Below are positions 24,961 through 32,941 of a DNA stretch of 64,000 nucleotides, piece by piece. Made by a program: the position numbers and the translations under genes. This DNA comes from Paractinoplanes lichenicola (GTDB lineage: Bacteria > Actinomycetota > Actinomycetes > Mycobacteriales > Micromonosporaceae). Below the pieces are notes generated by a model that was not told the DNA's origin, did no database searches, and saw only the letters and a list, made by a program, of their open reading frames with translations. Where the stretch lies: positions 186,001 to 250,000 of the forward strand of contig NZ_JAENHO010000009.1 in the NCBI RefSeq assembly GCF_016785085.1, in the 5' to 3' direction. The first letter of the stretch is position 1. Each line of letters begins with the position of its first letter.

Positions 24961-26022
24961 ATGAGTTCTGACCTGCTGGATGTGCGCCGCATCTACTTCG
25001 AGGCTGCGGCGGCCGAGCTGCCTCGGGGCAAGGAAGTGCTGGCCAGGTTTCCCGAGGCGCAGCTGGTCGAGGTGGCCAGTCATAACCGGATCGACGAGCT
25101 CTACGGTGACGAGACCAACGTCAACCGGTGGGTGCGGATCAAGCGTGAGGCCCTCGTGCTCGGCGTGAAGAAGACGCTGGCGGCGCGCCCCAACGGGCGG
25201 TCGGCCGATTTCATCGCGCCGTCGACGGCCAACGGTTGTGCGATGGCTTGCGCCTATTGTTATGTGCCGCGGCACAAGGGCTACAGCAATCCGATCACCG
25301 TGTTCGCCAACATCGATCGGATCGAGGGTTACCTCAAGCGGCACGCGGCCAAGCAGGGGGTCAAGCCGGCGCCGAACGAGTGTGATCCGGTGGCCTGGGT
25401 CTATGACATCGGCGAGAATTCCGATTGCAGCGTCGACGCGCGGATCAGCGACAATGTGCGCGATTTAGTGACGTTGTTCCGGTGGATGCCCAATGCCAAG
25501 GCGTCCTTCGCGACCAAGCATGTGAATCGGGATCTGCTCGAGTGGGATCCGCAGGGGCGCACGCGCATCCGGTTCTCGTTGATGCCGCAGCGGGATGCGA
25601 AGCTGCTCGACATTCGCACGTCGCCGATCGCCGAGCGGATGGCGGCGATCGACGACTTCGTGGCGGCCGGCTATGAGGTGCACGTCAACTTCAGCCCGGT
25701 CGTGGTGCGCGACGGCTGGCTGGAGGATTGGGCGGTGCTGCTCGACGAGCTGGACGCCGCGATCGGGCCGGCCGCCCGGCAGCAGCTCGCGGCCGAGGTC
25801 ATCTTCCTGACCCACAATCGCGACCTGCACCAGGTCAACCTGGGCTGGCATCCGAAGGCCGAGGAGCTGATCTGGCGGCCCGACCTGCAGCAGCCGAAAC
25901 GCTCGCAGAACGGGTCGTGGAACGTGCGCTACCGCACGGGGGCCAAGGGCGAATACGTGGCGGCGCTGGTCGGCCTGATCGGCGAGCGGTTGCCGTATTG
26001 CCGAGTGCGGTACGCGTTCTGA
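24961..26022 (+). CDS. Spore photoproduct lyase family radical SAM enzyme
   Basis: A 353-residue radical SAM protein with the 4Fe-4S motif CAMACAYC (Cys93, Cys97, Cys100) and the surrounding STANGC...CYVPRHKGYSNP typical of SPL-family proteins found in actinobacteria. True SPL repairs spore thymine photoproducts; whether this homologue does is not known. The late Cys of B. subtilis SPL may be replaced by the conserved Cys near the C-terminus (LPYCRVRYAF). ATG 24961 has GGTGGAG 5 nt upstream. It contains one TTA codon (about 25464) and is 1 nt from the next gene. Confidence 0.88.
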   Translation: MSSDLLDVRRIYFEAAAAELPRGKEVLARFPEAQLVEVASHNRIDELYGDETNVNRWVRIKREALVLGVKKTLAARPNGRSADFIAPSTANGCAMACAYCYVPRHKGYSNPITVFANIDRIEGYLKRHAAKQGVKPAPNECDPVAWVYDIGENSDCSVDARISDNVRDLVTLFRWMPNAKASFATKHVNRDLLEWDPQGRTRIRFSLMPQRDAKLLDIRTSPIAERMAAIDDFVAAGYEVHVNFSPVVVRDGWLEDWAVLLDELDAAIGPAARQQLAAEVIFLTHNRDLHQVNLGWHPKAEELIWRPDLQQPKRSQNGSWNVRYRTGAKGEYVAALVGLIGERLPYCRVRYAF

Positions 26023-26023
26023 C

Positions 26024-26467
26024 ATGCACACCGTCGAGCTGTTGCCTGATGACGAGCTGGATTCCCGCGTACGGGAAATGTGGGGTCTGCTGGGCGAACG
26101 AGGGCTGGCGTCGCACCCGCATCCGACGAACCGCCCGCACCTGACCGTGGTGACGGCGCCCTCGCTGGACGGGCTGCCGGAATTGGCGTTGCCGATCGAG
26201 GTCGAGATCGGGCCGCCGCGCATGCTCGGGCGGGCGCTCGTGTTGCCGGTGACGCCGAATGCCGCGCTGCGGGATATGCATGAGCTGGTGTGGTCGTCGC
26301 TCGCGGAGGCGTGGCCCCCGGCGGCGGAATGGGTGCCGCACATCAGCCTCGCTCTGCGGTTCCCGGAGGGGGACCATACGGCACGAGAAATGAGCGGGCC
26401 GGCCACCGGGACCCTCACAAAAGCCCGCAGCTACGACAGCGTGACGCGGACCGTACGCGACCTTTAA
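26024..26467 (+). CDS. 2'-5' RNA ligase family (2H phosphoesterase) protein
   Basis: A 147-residue 2H phosphoesterase. Both HxT/S motifs are visible: RPHLTVV (His39-Thr41) and VPHISLAL near residue 106. Family members act on 2',3'-cyclic or 2'-5' phosphodiester bonds. It begins 1 nt after the SPL-family stop and is presumably co-transcribed. Confidence 0.87.
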   Translation: MHTVELLPDDELDSRVREMWGLLGERGLASHPHPTNRPHLTVVTAPSLDGLPELALPIEVEIGPPRMLGRALVLPVTPNAALRDMHELVWSSLAEAWPPAAEWVPHISLALRFPEGDHTAREMSGPATGTLTKARSYDSVTRTVRDL

Positions 26468-27118
26468 TCAATCCGTTGGATAGGTGTTGCCCGGGGTGGT
26501 CGCAATGAGGATGCTCGCCACCGGCCGCCAGCCCAGCGCCGTGTAGAGATGCTGGCCCTGTTCGCTGGCGATCAGCAGGCCGTGGTCGGCGCCCTCGTCG
26601 ACCGCCGCGCCGGCCAGGCCGCTCATGACAGCGCTGGCCAGCCCACGGCGGCGGTGCTCGGGCAGCGTCTCGATGCGGTCGGCCACGGCGTCGGCGTTGG
26701 TCAGGCCCACGGTGCCGTGCGCCCCGACCTCGTTGTCGAGCAAAACCTCGACCCTGATCACGTCGTCGGAGAGCCAGGTCTCGAGCTGGTAGGGCGCGGG
26801 CGGCTCCGACGTCGGGTGCTTGTGCAGGTTGATCGTCATCAGCCGCTCGGAGCGCTTGAGCAGCACGAGACCGTTGGCCTCGATCGTCTCGGCGGCCGCG
26901 TCGGGGTCGGCGGCCGGCACGGTCAGCCAGGTGACCTGCTCCTCGCCCTTCACCTGCGCACACAGGGCGGGCAGGGCCGCGACGTCGAGCGCGAGGTATT
27001 CCACGGCCCGGCCGGGCTGATGGCACTCGGTGCGCAGGCCGTCGCCCACGTCCTCGGCCGGGTCGAGGGAACGTGCCACTGCCCAGCCGCGCTGCCACCG
27101 CTCGATCAGATCACGCAC
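26468..27118 (-). CDS. GNAT family N-acetyltransferase
   Basis: A 216-residue protein whose C-terminal half is a GNAT domain: acetyl-CoA loop EHRRRGLASAVMSGLAG, and the final LYTALGWRPVASILI strand. The N-terminal half (about 1-100) is less conserved and could be a degenerate second GNAT lobe. GTG 27118 is the first good start. Acceptor unknown. Confidence 0.85.
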   Translation of the reverse strand: MRDLIERWQRGWAVARSLDPAEDVGDGLRTECHQPGRAVEYLALDVAALPALCAQVKGEEQVTWLTVPAADPDAAAETIEANGLVLLKRSERLMTINLHKHPTSEPPAPYQLETWLSDDVIRVEVLLDNEVGAHGTVGLTNADAVADRIETLPEHRRRGLASAVMSGLAGAAVDEGADHGLLIASEQGQHLYTALGWRPVASILIATTPGNTYPTD

Positions 27119-27223
27119 GACCGGAATTAGATCACCAGACGGTTGGCAGGGAACTCTCAGGGAGCCCCCCGGATACTGGCGTGTCGATGGCCATGTGCGG
27201 CCGACGATTGTGAGGAGTGTTCC

Positions 27224-27931
27224 TTGACCGTGCTCGCCGAAGCCGCCCCCGACAATCCCGGAGGGCTGGCCGGTTGGGCCGTGGGCCTCATGGAGTCACT
27301 CGGCGGCCCGGGCGCCGCCCTGATCGTCGGGCTCGACAACCTGTTCCCGCCGATCCCGAGCGAGCTGGTGCTGCCCCTGGCCGGCTTCTCGGCCAGCCGG
27401 GGCGTGTTCAGCCTGCCCGAGGCCCTGATCTGGACGACCCTGGGCTCGGTACTGGGCGCGATCGTCGTCTACTGGGCGGGTGCCCTGCTCGGCCGGGAGC
27501 GCACCCGTAACTTGGTGGCGTACATCCCGCTGGTCAAGGTGCAGGATTTCGACCGCTGCGAGGAGTGGTTCGCCAAGCACGGCACCAAGGCGGTCTTCTT
27601 CGGCCGCATGGTCCCGCTGTTCCGGAGTTTCATCTCGCTGCCGGCCGGGGTCGAGCGGATGAGCTTCTGGAAGTTCACCGTGCTGACCACGCTGGGCAGC
27701 CTGATCTGGAACACCATCTTCGTCAGCGCCGGGTTCGTGCTGGGCGAGAACTGGCACCGGGTCGAGGAGTACGCCGGCGTCTTTCAGAAGATCGTCATCG
27801 CCGGTGTGGTCATCGGCGTCGGCTACTTCGTCTGGCAGCGCCTGCGCGCCCGCCGTCTCGGCGTAACCGACGCCGACGCCACGGTGGTCCTCCCGGTCGT
27901 GCGTGAGCGCCCCCGCAGCCACCGCCGCTAA
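27224..27931 (+). CDS. DedA family membrane protein
   Basis: A 235-residue DedA/SNARE-associated protein with about five helices. Typical motifs: LIVGLDNLFPPIPSELVLPLAG (the first re-entrant loop with Glu) and FGRMVPLFRSFISLPAGVERMSFWKF (the Arg-rich second loop). DedA proteins are linked to flipping of undecaprenyl phosphate or phospholipids and to envelope homeostasis. Start TTG 27224 has GAGGAG 6 nt upstream; a GTG at 27230 is the alternative. Confidence 0.9.
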   Translation: MTVLAEAAPDNPGGLAGWAVGLMESLGGPGAALIVGLDNLFPPIPSELVLPLAGFSASRGVFSLPEALIWTTLGSVLGAIVVYWAGALLGRERTRNLVAYIPLVKVQDFDRCEEWFAKHGTKAVFFGRMVPLFRSFISLPAGVERMSFWKFTVLTTLGSLIWNTIFVSAGFVLGENWHRVEEYAGVFQKIVIAGVVIGVGYFVWQRLRARRLGVTDADATVVLPVVRERPRSHRR

Positions 27932-27956
27932 GAAGCTCAGCACGCGGCGTGGTGCG

Positions 27957-28676
27957 TCATCGCCGCGGCTCCCAGCGGAACATCCGGGTCGCGAACGACA
28001 CCGCGACGACGACCCAGGCGAAGGTGGGCGCGAGCAGGATCAGCGAGTCGGACAGGGCGACCCCGCCGTTCCACGCGTTGAGCACCAGCTCGGTGGCCGC
28101 CCCGCCGGGCAGGATCCGCTTGACCTGGGCTAGCTCCTCGGTGCCGGTGATGCCGACCCAGCTCGCCACCGCGATCACGCCGAGGCTGACCGGCAGCGTG
28201 GTGACCTGGGCGTGCTCGGGCGAGTTGGTGACGCCCGCCGTGGCCAGGGCCAGGCCGATCATCATGGCCACCGTGGCGATGACGGCCACCACGAGCAGCA
28301 GCACGTTGTCGGGCCCCCCGACGACCGCGCCGAGGACGGCCAGGATGCCGACGACCTGCACGATCGCGACGACGGTGGCCGGCAGCACCAGCCCGGCCAG
28401 GATGCCCGCGTCGCTCTCGGCGGTGGAGCGCAGCCGCTTGAGGAACAGGTTCTGCCGGCGCGAGGCCAGCGTCGTCACGGTCGAGGTGTAGAGCCCGAAC
28501 GCGCCGACGGTGAACATCACGATCGCGGCGATGTAGCCCAGGCTGCCGAGCTGCGTGAACACCTCGTGCTGGTAGATGAAGTAGGCGCTGATGGCGACGG
28601 GGATGATGAAGCTGGTGACCAGCACCAGCCGGTTGCGGAAGATCTGGATGAGCTCGGTGCGAGCGATGGCGAACAT
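27957..28676 (-). CDS. ABC-2 type exporter permease
   Basis: A 239-residue ABC-2 permease with six helices and the family pattern TSTVTTLASRRQNLFLKRLRSTAESDAGILAG in the first cytoplasmic loop. It follows its ATPase by 12 bp. Together with the divergent NarL-type pair it resembles drug or lipid-stress exporters controlled by a local two-component system. Confidence 0.9.
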   Translation of the reverse strand: MFAIARTELIQIFRNRLVLVTSFIIPVAISAYFIYQHEVFTQLGSLGYIAAIVMFTVGAFGLYTSTVTTLASRRQNLFLKRLRSTAESDAGILAGLVLPATVVAIVQVVGILAVLGAVVGGPDNVLLLVVAVIATVAMMIGLALATAGVTNSPEHAQVTTLPVSLGVIAVASWVGITGTEELAQVKRILPGGAATELVLNAWNGGVALSDSLILLAPTFAWVVVAVSFATRMFRWEPRR

Positions 28677-28688
28677 TCAGCAGCCCTC

Positions 28689-29567
28689 TCAGGACTCGAT
28701 GGCGCGGAAGACGTCGTCCAGCCGGGTCGGCCCGGCCGTCAGGTCGCGCAGTTCCAGGGCGTTGTCCTGCGCCCAGGCCAGCAGGACGTGCAGGTCCTTC
28801 TGCAGCTCGAAGGTCTCGACGCGGACCGACCCGTCGGTGGCCACGGCGGCCTGCAGCGGCAGCGCGGGGGCCGGGGCGACCAGCGTGAAGCCGATGACGG
28901 CGGGCAGCGCGCGGGTCAGCTCGGTGACCGTGCCCTCGCGGTGGAACACGCCCTGGTGCATCAGCCCGATGCGGTCGGCGCGCTGCTGCGCCTCCTCCAG
29001 GTAATGCGTCGTCAGCACGACCGTGGAGCCGTTCTCGCGCAGCCGGTCGACGGCGTTCCACAGGTGGTCGCGCGACTGGATGTCGAGGCCGGTGGTCGGC
29101 TCGTCGAGGAAGATCAGCTCGGGGGTGCCGTAGACGGCCGTCGCGAAGTCGAGCCGCCGCTTCTCGCCGCCGGAGAGCTGGCCCACCTTGGTGCCGGCCT
29201 TGCGGGTCAGGTCGACGATGTCGATGACCCGGTCCACGTCATCCGTGCGCTTGGTCAGCGTGCCGATCAGGCCGACCGACTCGCGGACGGTCAGGTCGGG
29301 GGAGAACCCGCTCTCCTGCAGCATGATGCCCATCCGCGGCCGTACGGTCGTCCGGTCGGCGGGGCTGTGGCCGAACACCCGGACGGTGCCGGAGGTCGGG
29401 GTGCGGTGCCCCTCGATCGTCTCCAGCGTCGAGGTCTTCCCGGCGCCGTTGGTGCCCAGGAGCGCGTACAGCTCCCCGGGCCGGACCTCGAACGACAGGT
29501 CCTTCACGGCGTGGAAGTCGCCGTACTTGAGGTTGAGGCGTTCAACGATGACTGGCGTTGTGGACAT
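28689..29567 (-). CDS. ABC-2 type exporter ATP-binding protein
   Basis: A 292-residue ATPase: Walker A GTNGAGKTS, signature LSGGEKRRLDFA, Walker B LIFLDEPTTGLD, switch TTHYLEEAQQRADRI and a C-terminal regulatory extension, as in drug-export ATPases of the CcmA/DrrA group. On the minus strand a TTATCG element lies just upstream of the ATG, so the transcript may be leaderless. Divergent from the kinase gene. Confidence 0.92.
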   Translation of the reverse strand: MSTTPVIVERLNLKYGDFHAVKDLSFEVRPGELYALLGTNGAGKTSTLETIEGHRTPTSGTVRVFGHSPADRTTVRPRMGIMLQESGFSPDLTVRESVGLIGTLTKRTDDVDRVIDIVDLTRKAGTKVGQLSGGEKRRLDFATAVYGTPELIFLDEPTTGLDIQSRDHLWNAVDRLRENGSTVVLTTHYLEEAQQRADRIGLMHQGVFHREGTVTELTRALPAVIGFTLVAPAPALPLQAAVATDGSVRVETFELQKDLHVLLAWAQDNALELRDLTAGPTRLDDVFRAIES

Positions 29568-29631
29568 GACTCGATAAGACCAGCGACCCCACCCCTCCGG
29601 TCAGTGTCGCAGTGTCATGACCCGATATGAC
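29566..29631. promoter_or_regulatory. Two copies of ATGAC(T/C)CGATA(A/T)GAC between exporter and kinase genes
   Basis: ATGACTCGATAAGAC at 29566-29580 and ATGACCCGATATGAC at 29617-29631, 51 bp apart (about five helical turns). The second contains the inverted arms TCAT and ATGA. They are good candidates for binding by the NarL-type regulator encoded downstream. Confidence 0.5.
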
Positions 29632-29664
29632 GTGGTGTCACTACTCGCCGGGCCGTTCGATCCG

Positions 29665-29670
29665 AATACT
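29665..29670 (+). promoter_or_regulatory. Candidate -10 box for a leaderless kinase transcript
   Basis: AATACT ends 6 nt before GTG 29677, the distance expected when transcription begins at the start codon itself. No clear -35 box is seen. Confidence 0.35.
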
Positions 29671-29676
29671 GGTGGG

Positions 29677-30834
29677 GTGAAGGCAAGATCGCTGCGCATC
29701 ACCGAGGCGACCCAGGGGCGTTTGCGCCGGCTCAACCTCTACACCGCGCTGCCGCCGATCCTCCTGGCCGCGTACGTGGTGGTGGCGGTCGACGTGCACG
29801 CCTGGTGGCACGCGCTGGTGCTGGTGCCGGGCGTGCTCGCGGCGCTGGTGGCCTTCGAGCGGTGGACGGCGAACGACATCGGCCGGGTCGCGCTGCCGTG
29901 CCTGGTCGTCGCGGCCGCCGTGTGGCCGCTGGGGGTGCTCGTGGTGGGCAGCCCCAACGCGTACTGGGGGGTGACAAGCGTGGCCTCGCTGGCCATTCCC
30001 CGGATGCCGCGCCACCAGTACGTGGCGGCGGGCGCCCTGGTCGCCTTCGTCGCGGGCATCGGCGCCACCCGGCTGCTGGTCGAGTCGGGCGTGTCGGGCG
30101 GCCTCGGTGCCTTCCAGTTGCTGGCCGGCGCCGACGACGTGCTGATGAAGTTCGTGCTGATCCCGACCGGCGTGACCCTGCTGGTCATTGTGCTCTCCTT
30201 CGTCGGGGAGCGGTTCTACGACATCGTGCAGGAGCTGGAAGCGTCCCGGGAACGCGAGGCCGAGCTGGCCGTCATCCGCGAACGGGTGCGGTTCGCCGGC
30301 GACCTGCACGACATCCAGGGCCACACGCTGCACGTGGTGAAGCTGAAGACCGCGCTCGCGCAGAAGCTCGTGCACAGCGATCCCGACCGGGCCGCCGACG
30401 AGCTGCGCGAGATCAACGACCTGGTCGGCGACACGATCAAACAGACCAAGGAGCTCGCGTACGCGCAACGACGGCTGAACCTGTCGGCCGAGCTGGAGAA
30501 CGCGAAGAACCTGTTCGAGGCGGCCGGGATCCGGGTGCGCATCACGCGCGAGTCGGAGCCCGAGGCGGGAGTGAGTGAGATGCTCGGCCAGGTGCTGCGC
30601 GAGACGACGACGAACATCCTGCGGCACGCCCAGGCCACGCAGGTACGGGTCACGCTCACGGCGTCGGGCATCACGATCGTCAACGACGGCGCCGCGCGGC
30701 ACGGGCCGCCCGAGCTGCGCGGGCTCTCGGCCCTGCGGCAGCGGCTCGTGGCCGACGGCGGCGACCTGGCCGTCACGCTCGCCGCCGGGGAGTTCACGAC
30801 GGCGGCGGCGTTCCCGGCGGGAGGTGCCCGATGA
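29677..30834 (+). CDS. NarL-type sensor histidine kinase (HisKA_3)
   Basis: A 385-residue kinase with about six N-terminal membrane helices (residues 20-180), a coiled linker and the HisKA_3 box FAGDLHDIQGHTL (His211). The ATPase domain keeps an N-box (RETTTNILRHAQA) and a G-box (LRGLSALRQRL), as in DesK-type kinases. I prefer GTG 29677: the repeat motif and -10 box lie just upstream, and an ATG at 29617 falls within the motif. It is followed by a duplicated junction. Confidence 0.85.
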   Translation: MKARSLRITEATQGRLRRLNLYTALPPILLAAYVVVAVDVHAWWHALVLVPGVLAALVAFERWTANDIGRVALPCLVVAAAVWPLGVLVVGSPNAYWGVTSVASLAIPRMPRHQYVAAGALVAFVAGIGATRLLVESGVSGGLGAFQLLAGADDVLMKFVLIPTGVTLLVIVLSFVGERFYDIVQELEASREREAELAVIRERVRFAGDLHDIQGHTLHVVKLKTALAQKLVHSDPDRAADELREINDLVGDTIKQTKELAYAQRRLNLSAELENAKNLFEAAGIRVRITRESEPEAGVSEMLGQVLRETTTNILRHAQATQVRVTLTASGITIVNDGAARHGPPELRGLSALRQRLVADGGDLAVTLAAGEFTTAAAFPAGGAR

Positions 30835-30892
30835 CGACGGTGATGCCGGCCGAGCTCCGCGCGGGAGGTGCACGATGACGACGGTGGTGCTG
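30816..30892. repeat. 44-bp tandem duplication of the kinase-regulator junction
   Basis: GCGGGAGGTGC(C/A)CGATGACG with ACGGTG after it occurs twice with 44-bp period. Both copies contain a ribosome site (GGGAGGTG) and an ATGA. Copy 1 joins the kinase stop to ATG 30831, opening a 15-residue leader (MTTVMPAELRAGGAR) whose TGA overlaps the ATG of the regulator at 30875. Confidence 0.85.
30831..30878 (+). CDS. 15-codon leader peptide created by the junction duplication
   Basis: Starts in the ATGA overlap with the kinase stop, preceded by GGGAGGTG, and ends in an ATGA overlap with the regulator start. It repeats the first four residues of the regulator (MTTV) and the last five of the kinase (AGGAR). 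Likely translated, with no function of its own implied. Confidence 0.4.
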   Translation: MTTVMPAELRAGGAR

Positions 30893-31477
30893 GCCGACGA
30901 CGAGGTGCTGCTGCGCAAGGCGATGGCCGCCCTGCTGCCGCTCGAGGGCGACATCGCGGTGCTGGCCGAGGCGTCCGACGGGGCCGAGGCGGTGACCGAG
31001 ACGATGCGGCACACGCCGGACGTGCTCGTGATCGACCTGGAGATGCCGAACGTGGACGGGCTCGGTGCGGTCGCCGAGATCCGCCGCGAACGGCCCCAGC
31101 AAGTGATCCTGATGCTCACGCGGCACGCCCGTCCCGGCGTACTGCGGAAGGCTTTGAAACTCGGGGTGCAGGGGTTCGTGAGCAAGTCGGCCGACCCGTC
31201 ACACATCGCGACGGTGATCAGCACCCTGCACGAGGGCAAGCGCTGGATCGACCCCGACGTCTCGGCCCTGGCCGTCATGGACGATGTGCCGCTGACCGAC
31301 CGCGAGCTCGACGTGCTGCGGGTGACCAGCGAGGGCTACTCGGTGGCCGACATCGCCGCCCGGCTGCACCTGGCGCCCGGGACCGTCCGCAACTACCTGT
31401 CCAGCGCGATGCAGAAGACCCAGACCCAGACCCGCCACGAGGCGGCCCGCTATGCCCGCGAACACGACTGGCTGTGA
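30875..31477 (+). CDS. NarL/FixJ-family response regulator
   Basis: A 200-residue regulator: receiver with Asp54 (VIDLEMPNVDG) and a LuxR-type helix-turn-helix (LTDRELDVLRVTSEGYSVADIAARLHL...VRNYLSSAMQKT). The start is ATG 30875 with GGGAGGTG upstream. It probably controls the divergent ABC-2 exporter. Ten bp before the GPP34 gene. Confidence 0.92.
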   Translation: MTTVVLADDEVLLRKAMAALLPLEGDIAVLAEASDGAEAVTETMRHTPDVLVIDLEMPNVDGLGAVAEIRRERPQQVILMLTRHARPGVLRKALKLGVQGFVSKSADPSHIATVISTLHEGKRWIDPDVSALAVMDDVPLTDRELDVLRVTSEGYSVADIAARLHLAPGTVRNYLSSAMQKTQTQTRHEAARYAREHDWL

Positions 31478-31486
31478 GGTAACGAA

Positions 31487-32164
31487 GTGTTGTTGGTGGA
31501 AGATCTGATGCTGCTGTTGCTCGACGACGAGACCGGGGTGCCGGCCGCGGCGGGCACGCTGCCCTACACGCTCGGCGGGGCCGTGCTCGTCGAGCTGGCC
31601 CTGCTCGGGCGGATCGGGACCGACGGGGACAACACCTCCTGGATCAACGACCCCAAGGTGCACGTGACCGGCGAGGGCCCGCTCGACGACCCGCTGCTGC
31701 AGGAGGCGTACGACAAGGTGGCCGAGAAGCCGCGCGGCGCCCAGTCGTTGCTGCTGCACATCGGGGGCAGCCTCTACAACCCGCTGATCGAGCGGCTCCT
31801 CGAGCGCGGGCTGATCCGCCGCGAGAAGAAGCGGGTGCTCGGCATCTTCAAGATGAACGCGTTGCCGGCCACGGAATCCGACTACGAGCCGCGGATGCGC
31901 GACCGGATCAAGGCTGTTCTCGTCGATGGGGCACAGCCTGATACCCGTACGGCGGCCTTGATCGCTCTGTTGTCTTCGAGCGGCGCGTTGCCGATGCTGC
32001 GCCCCCAGCTGGCCTGGTCGTCGCCGGTCATCAAGCGGGCCAAGGAGCTCGAGCAGGGACACTGGGGCGCCGAGGCCGTCAACACCGCCGTGACCCGTAC
32101 GGCGGCCGCGATCGCCGTCTCGACCGCCGCGGTCACCGTCACCGTGGTCACGTCGACAAACTAG
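31487..32164 (+). CDS. GPP34 (Golgi phosphoprotein 3) family protein
   Basis: A 225-residue GPP34 protein. It has the family pattern LLLVEDLMLLLLDDETG, TLGGAVLVELALLGRI, and RLLERGLIRREKKRVLG. The eukaryotic relative GOLPH3 binds phosphatidylinositol 4-phosphate; the many actinobacterial copies, common in Micromonosporaceae and Streptomyces, have no settled role. The C-terminal tail is hydrophobic (AAAIAVSTAAVTVTVVTS) and may touch membrane. GTG 31487 has GAGGTAACGAA upstream. Confidence 0.9.
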   Translation: MLLVEDLMLLLLDDETGVPAAAGTLPYTLGGAVLVELALLGRIGTDGDNTSWINDPKVHVTGEGPLDDPLLQEAYDKVAEKPRGAQSLLLHIGGSLYNPLIERLLERGLIRREKKRVLGIFKMNALPATESDYEPRMRDRIKAVLVDGAQPDTRTAALIALLSSSGALPMLRPQLAWSSPVIKRAKELEQGHWGAEAVNTAVTRTAAAIAVSTAAVTVTVVTSTN

Positions 32165-32188
32165 GCCCTTTCCGCAACAAAAGATCTC

Positions 32189-32194
32189 TACAGT
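32189..32194 (+). promoter_or_regulatory. Candidate -10 box for a leaderless transcript
   Basis: TACAGT ends 6 nt before GTG 32201, matching the spacing of other candidate leaderless starts in this window. No Shine-Dalgarno sequence precedes the GTG. Confidence 0.4.
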
Positions 32195-32200
32195 GACCGG

Positions 32201-32800
32201 GTGTTCGTCTTCGGCGATGAGGACAGCTCGGCCCGCCGCTTCGGCCCGGTCACGATCGCGGTGCTGGCCCTGGTGGTCGTGATCTCGGTCGCGGCCGCCC
32301 TGTGGCAGCCGGAGGGCGGGCGCGAGACGGCCGCGCCCGGGCCCTCGGGTTCGCTCGACCCGCTCGAAGGGTGCGGGCCGGACGCGCAGGAGCTCGCCGA
32401 GGACAGGCTCCGGTGGGAGGCGCAGCACTGCGGGCCGCTGGTGGCCGACGATCCCGACCGGCTCAAGCTGGCCGACCCGTGGCTCGTCAGCACCAAGGCC
32501 GAGCAGATCAACCGCGGCGTCGACCGTGCCCTCTGCCCGGACCCTTCCCGCTGTACGCGGGCCCGGCCGATCTCGGCCGAGGACGTCGGCCAGGTGCGGG
32601 CCGCGCTGAGCGCCCTGGGCTATCCGGCCGCCGAGGTGCGGCTGCCGGTGCCGGCGGACGGCGTGCCGCTGGCCAGCGTCCTCTACGGCGTGCCGCTCGA
32701 CCAGTCGGCCTGCCTGGTCGCCTACGCCCGGATGGGCGAGGGGACCGTGCACCTGCCCCCGGTCGGGCGGCTGAAGTCGGGGCCTTGCCTGCGGCCCTGA
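32201..32800 (+). CDS. Single-pass membrane protein of unknown function
   Basis: A 199-residue protein with a short cytoplasmic N-terminus, one helix (about 17-36) and an extracytoplasmic domain containing several Cys (LEGCGPDAQE, AQHCGPL, CPDPSRC, ACLVAYAR, GPCLRP) that could form disulfides. No family recognised. GTG 32201 is probably leaderless. It may belong functionally with the membrane GTPase genes downstream. Confidence 0.65.
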   Translation: MFVFGDEDSSARRFGPVTIAVLALVVVISVAAALWQPEGGRETAAPGPSGSLDPLEGCGPDAQELAEDRLRWEAQHCGPLVADDPDRLKLADPWLVSTKAEQINRGVDRALCPDPSRCTRARPISAEDVGQVRAALSALGYPAAEVRLPVPADGVPLASVLYGVPLDQSACLVAYARMGEGTVHLPPVGRLKSGPCLRP

Positions 32801-32941
32801 ACTGGGTGAATGCGACTGGGAAAAGGGTGGAAGATCGGCTTTCGCGGGTGGCCGTTCGGGTGATTTCGGCGTTACTTCGCGCGGGCGTACGTTCGGGATT
32901 CCTTGATGCGTGCCGCCTGTCGATTATCGAGGTAATGGCGC

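Noticed and set aside
27932..27956. Terminator between the convergent DedA and exporter genes
   Set aside because: Only a 6-bp CGCCGC/GCGGCG stem is visible, too weak to claim in this GC-rich DNA.
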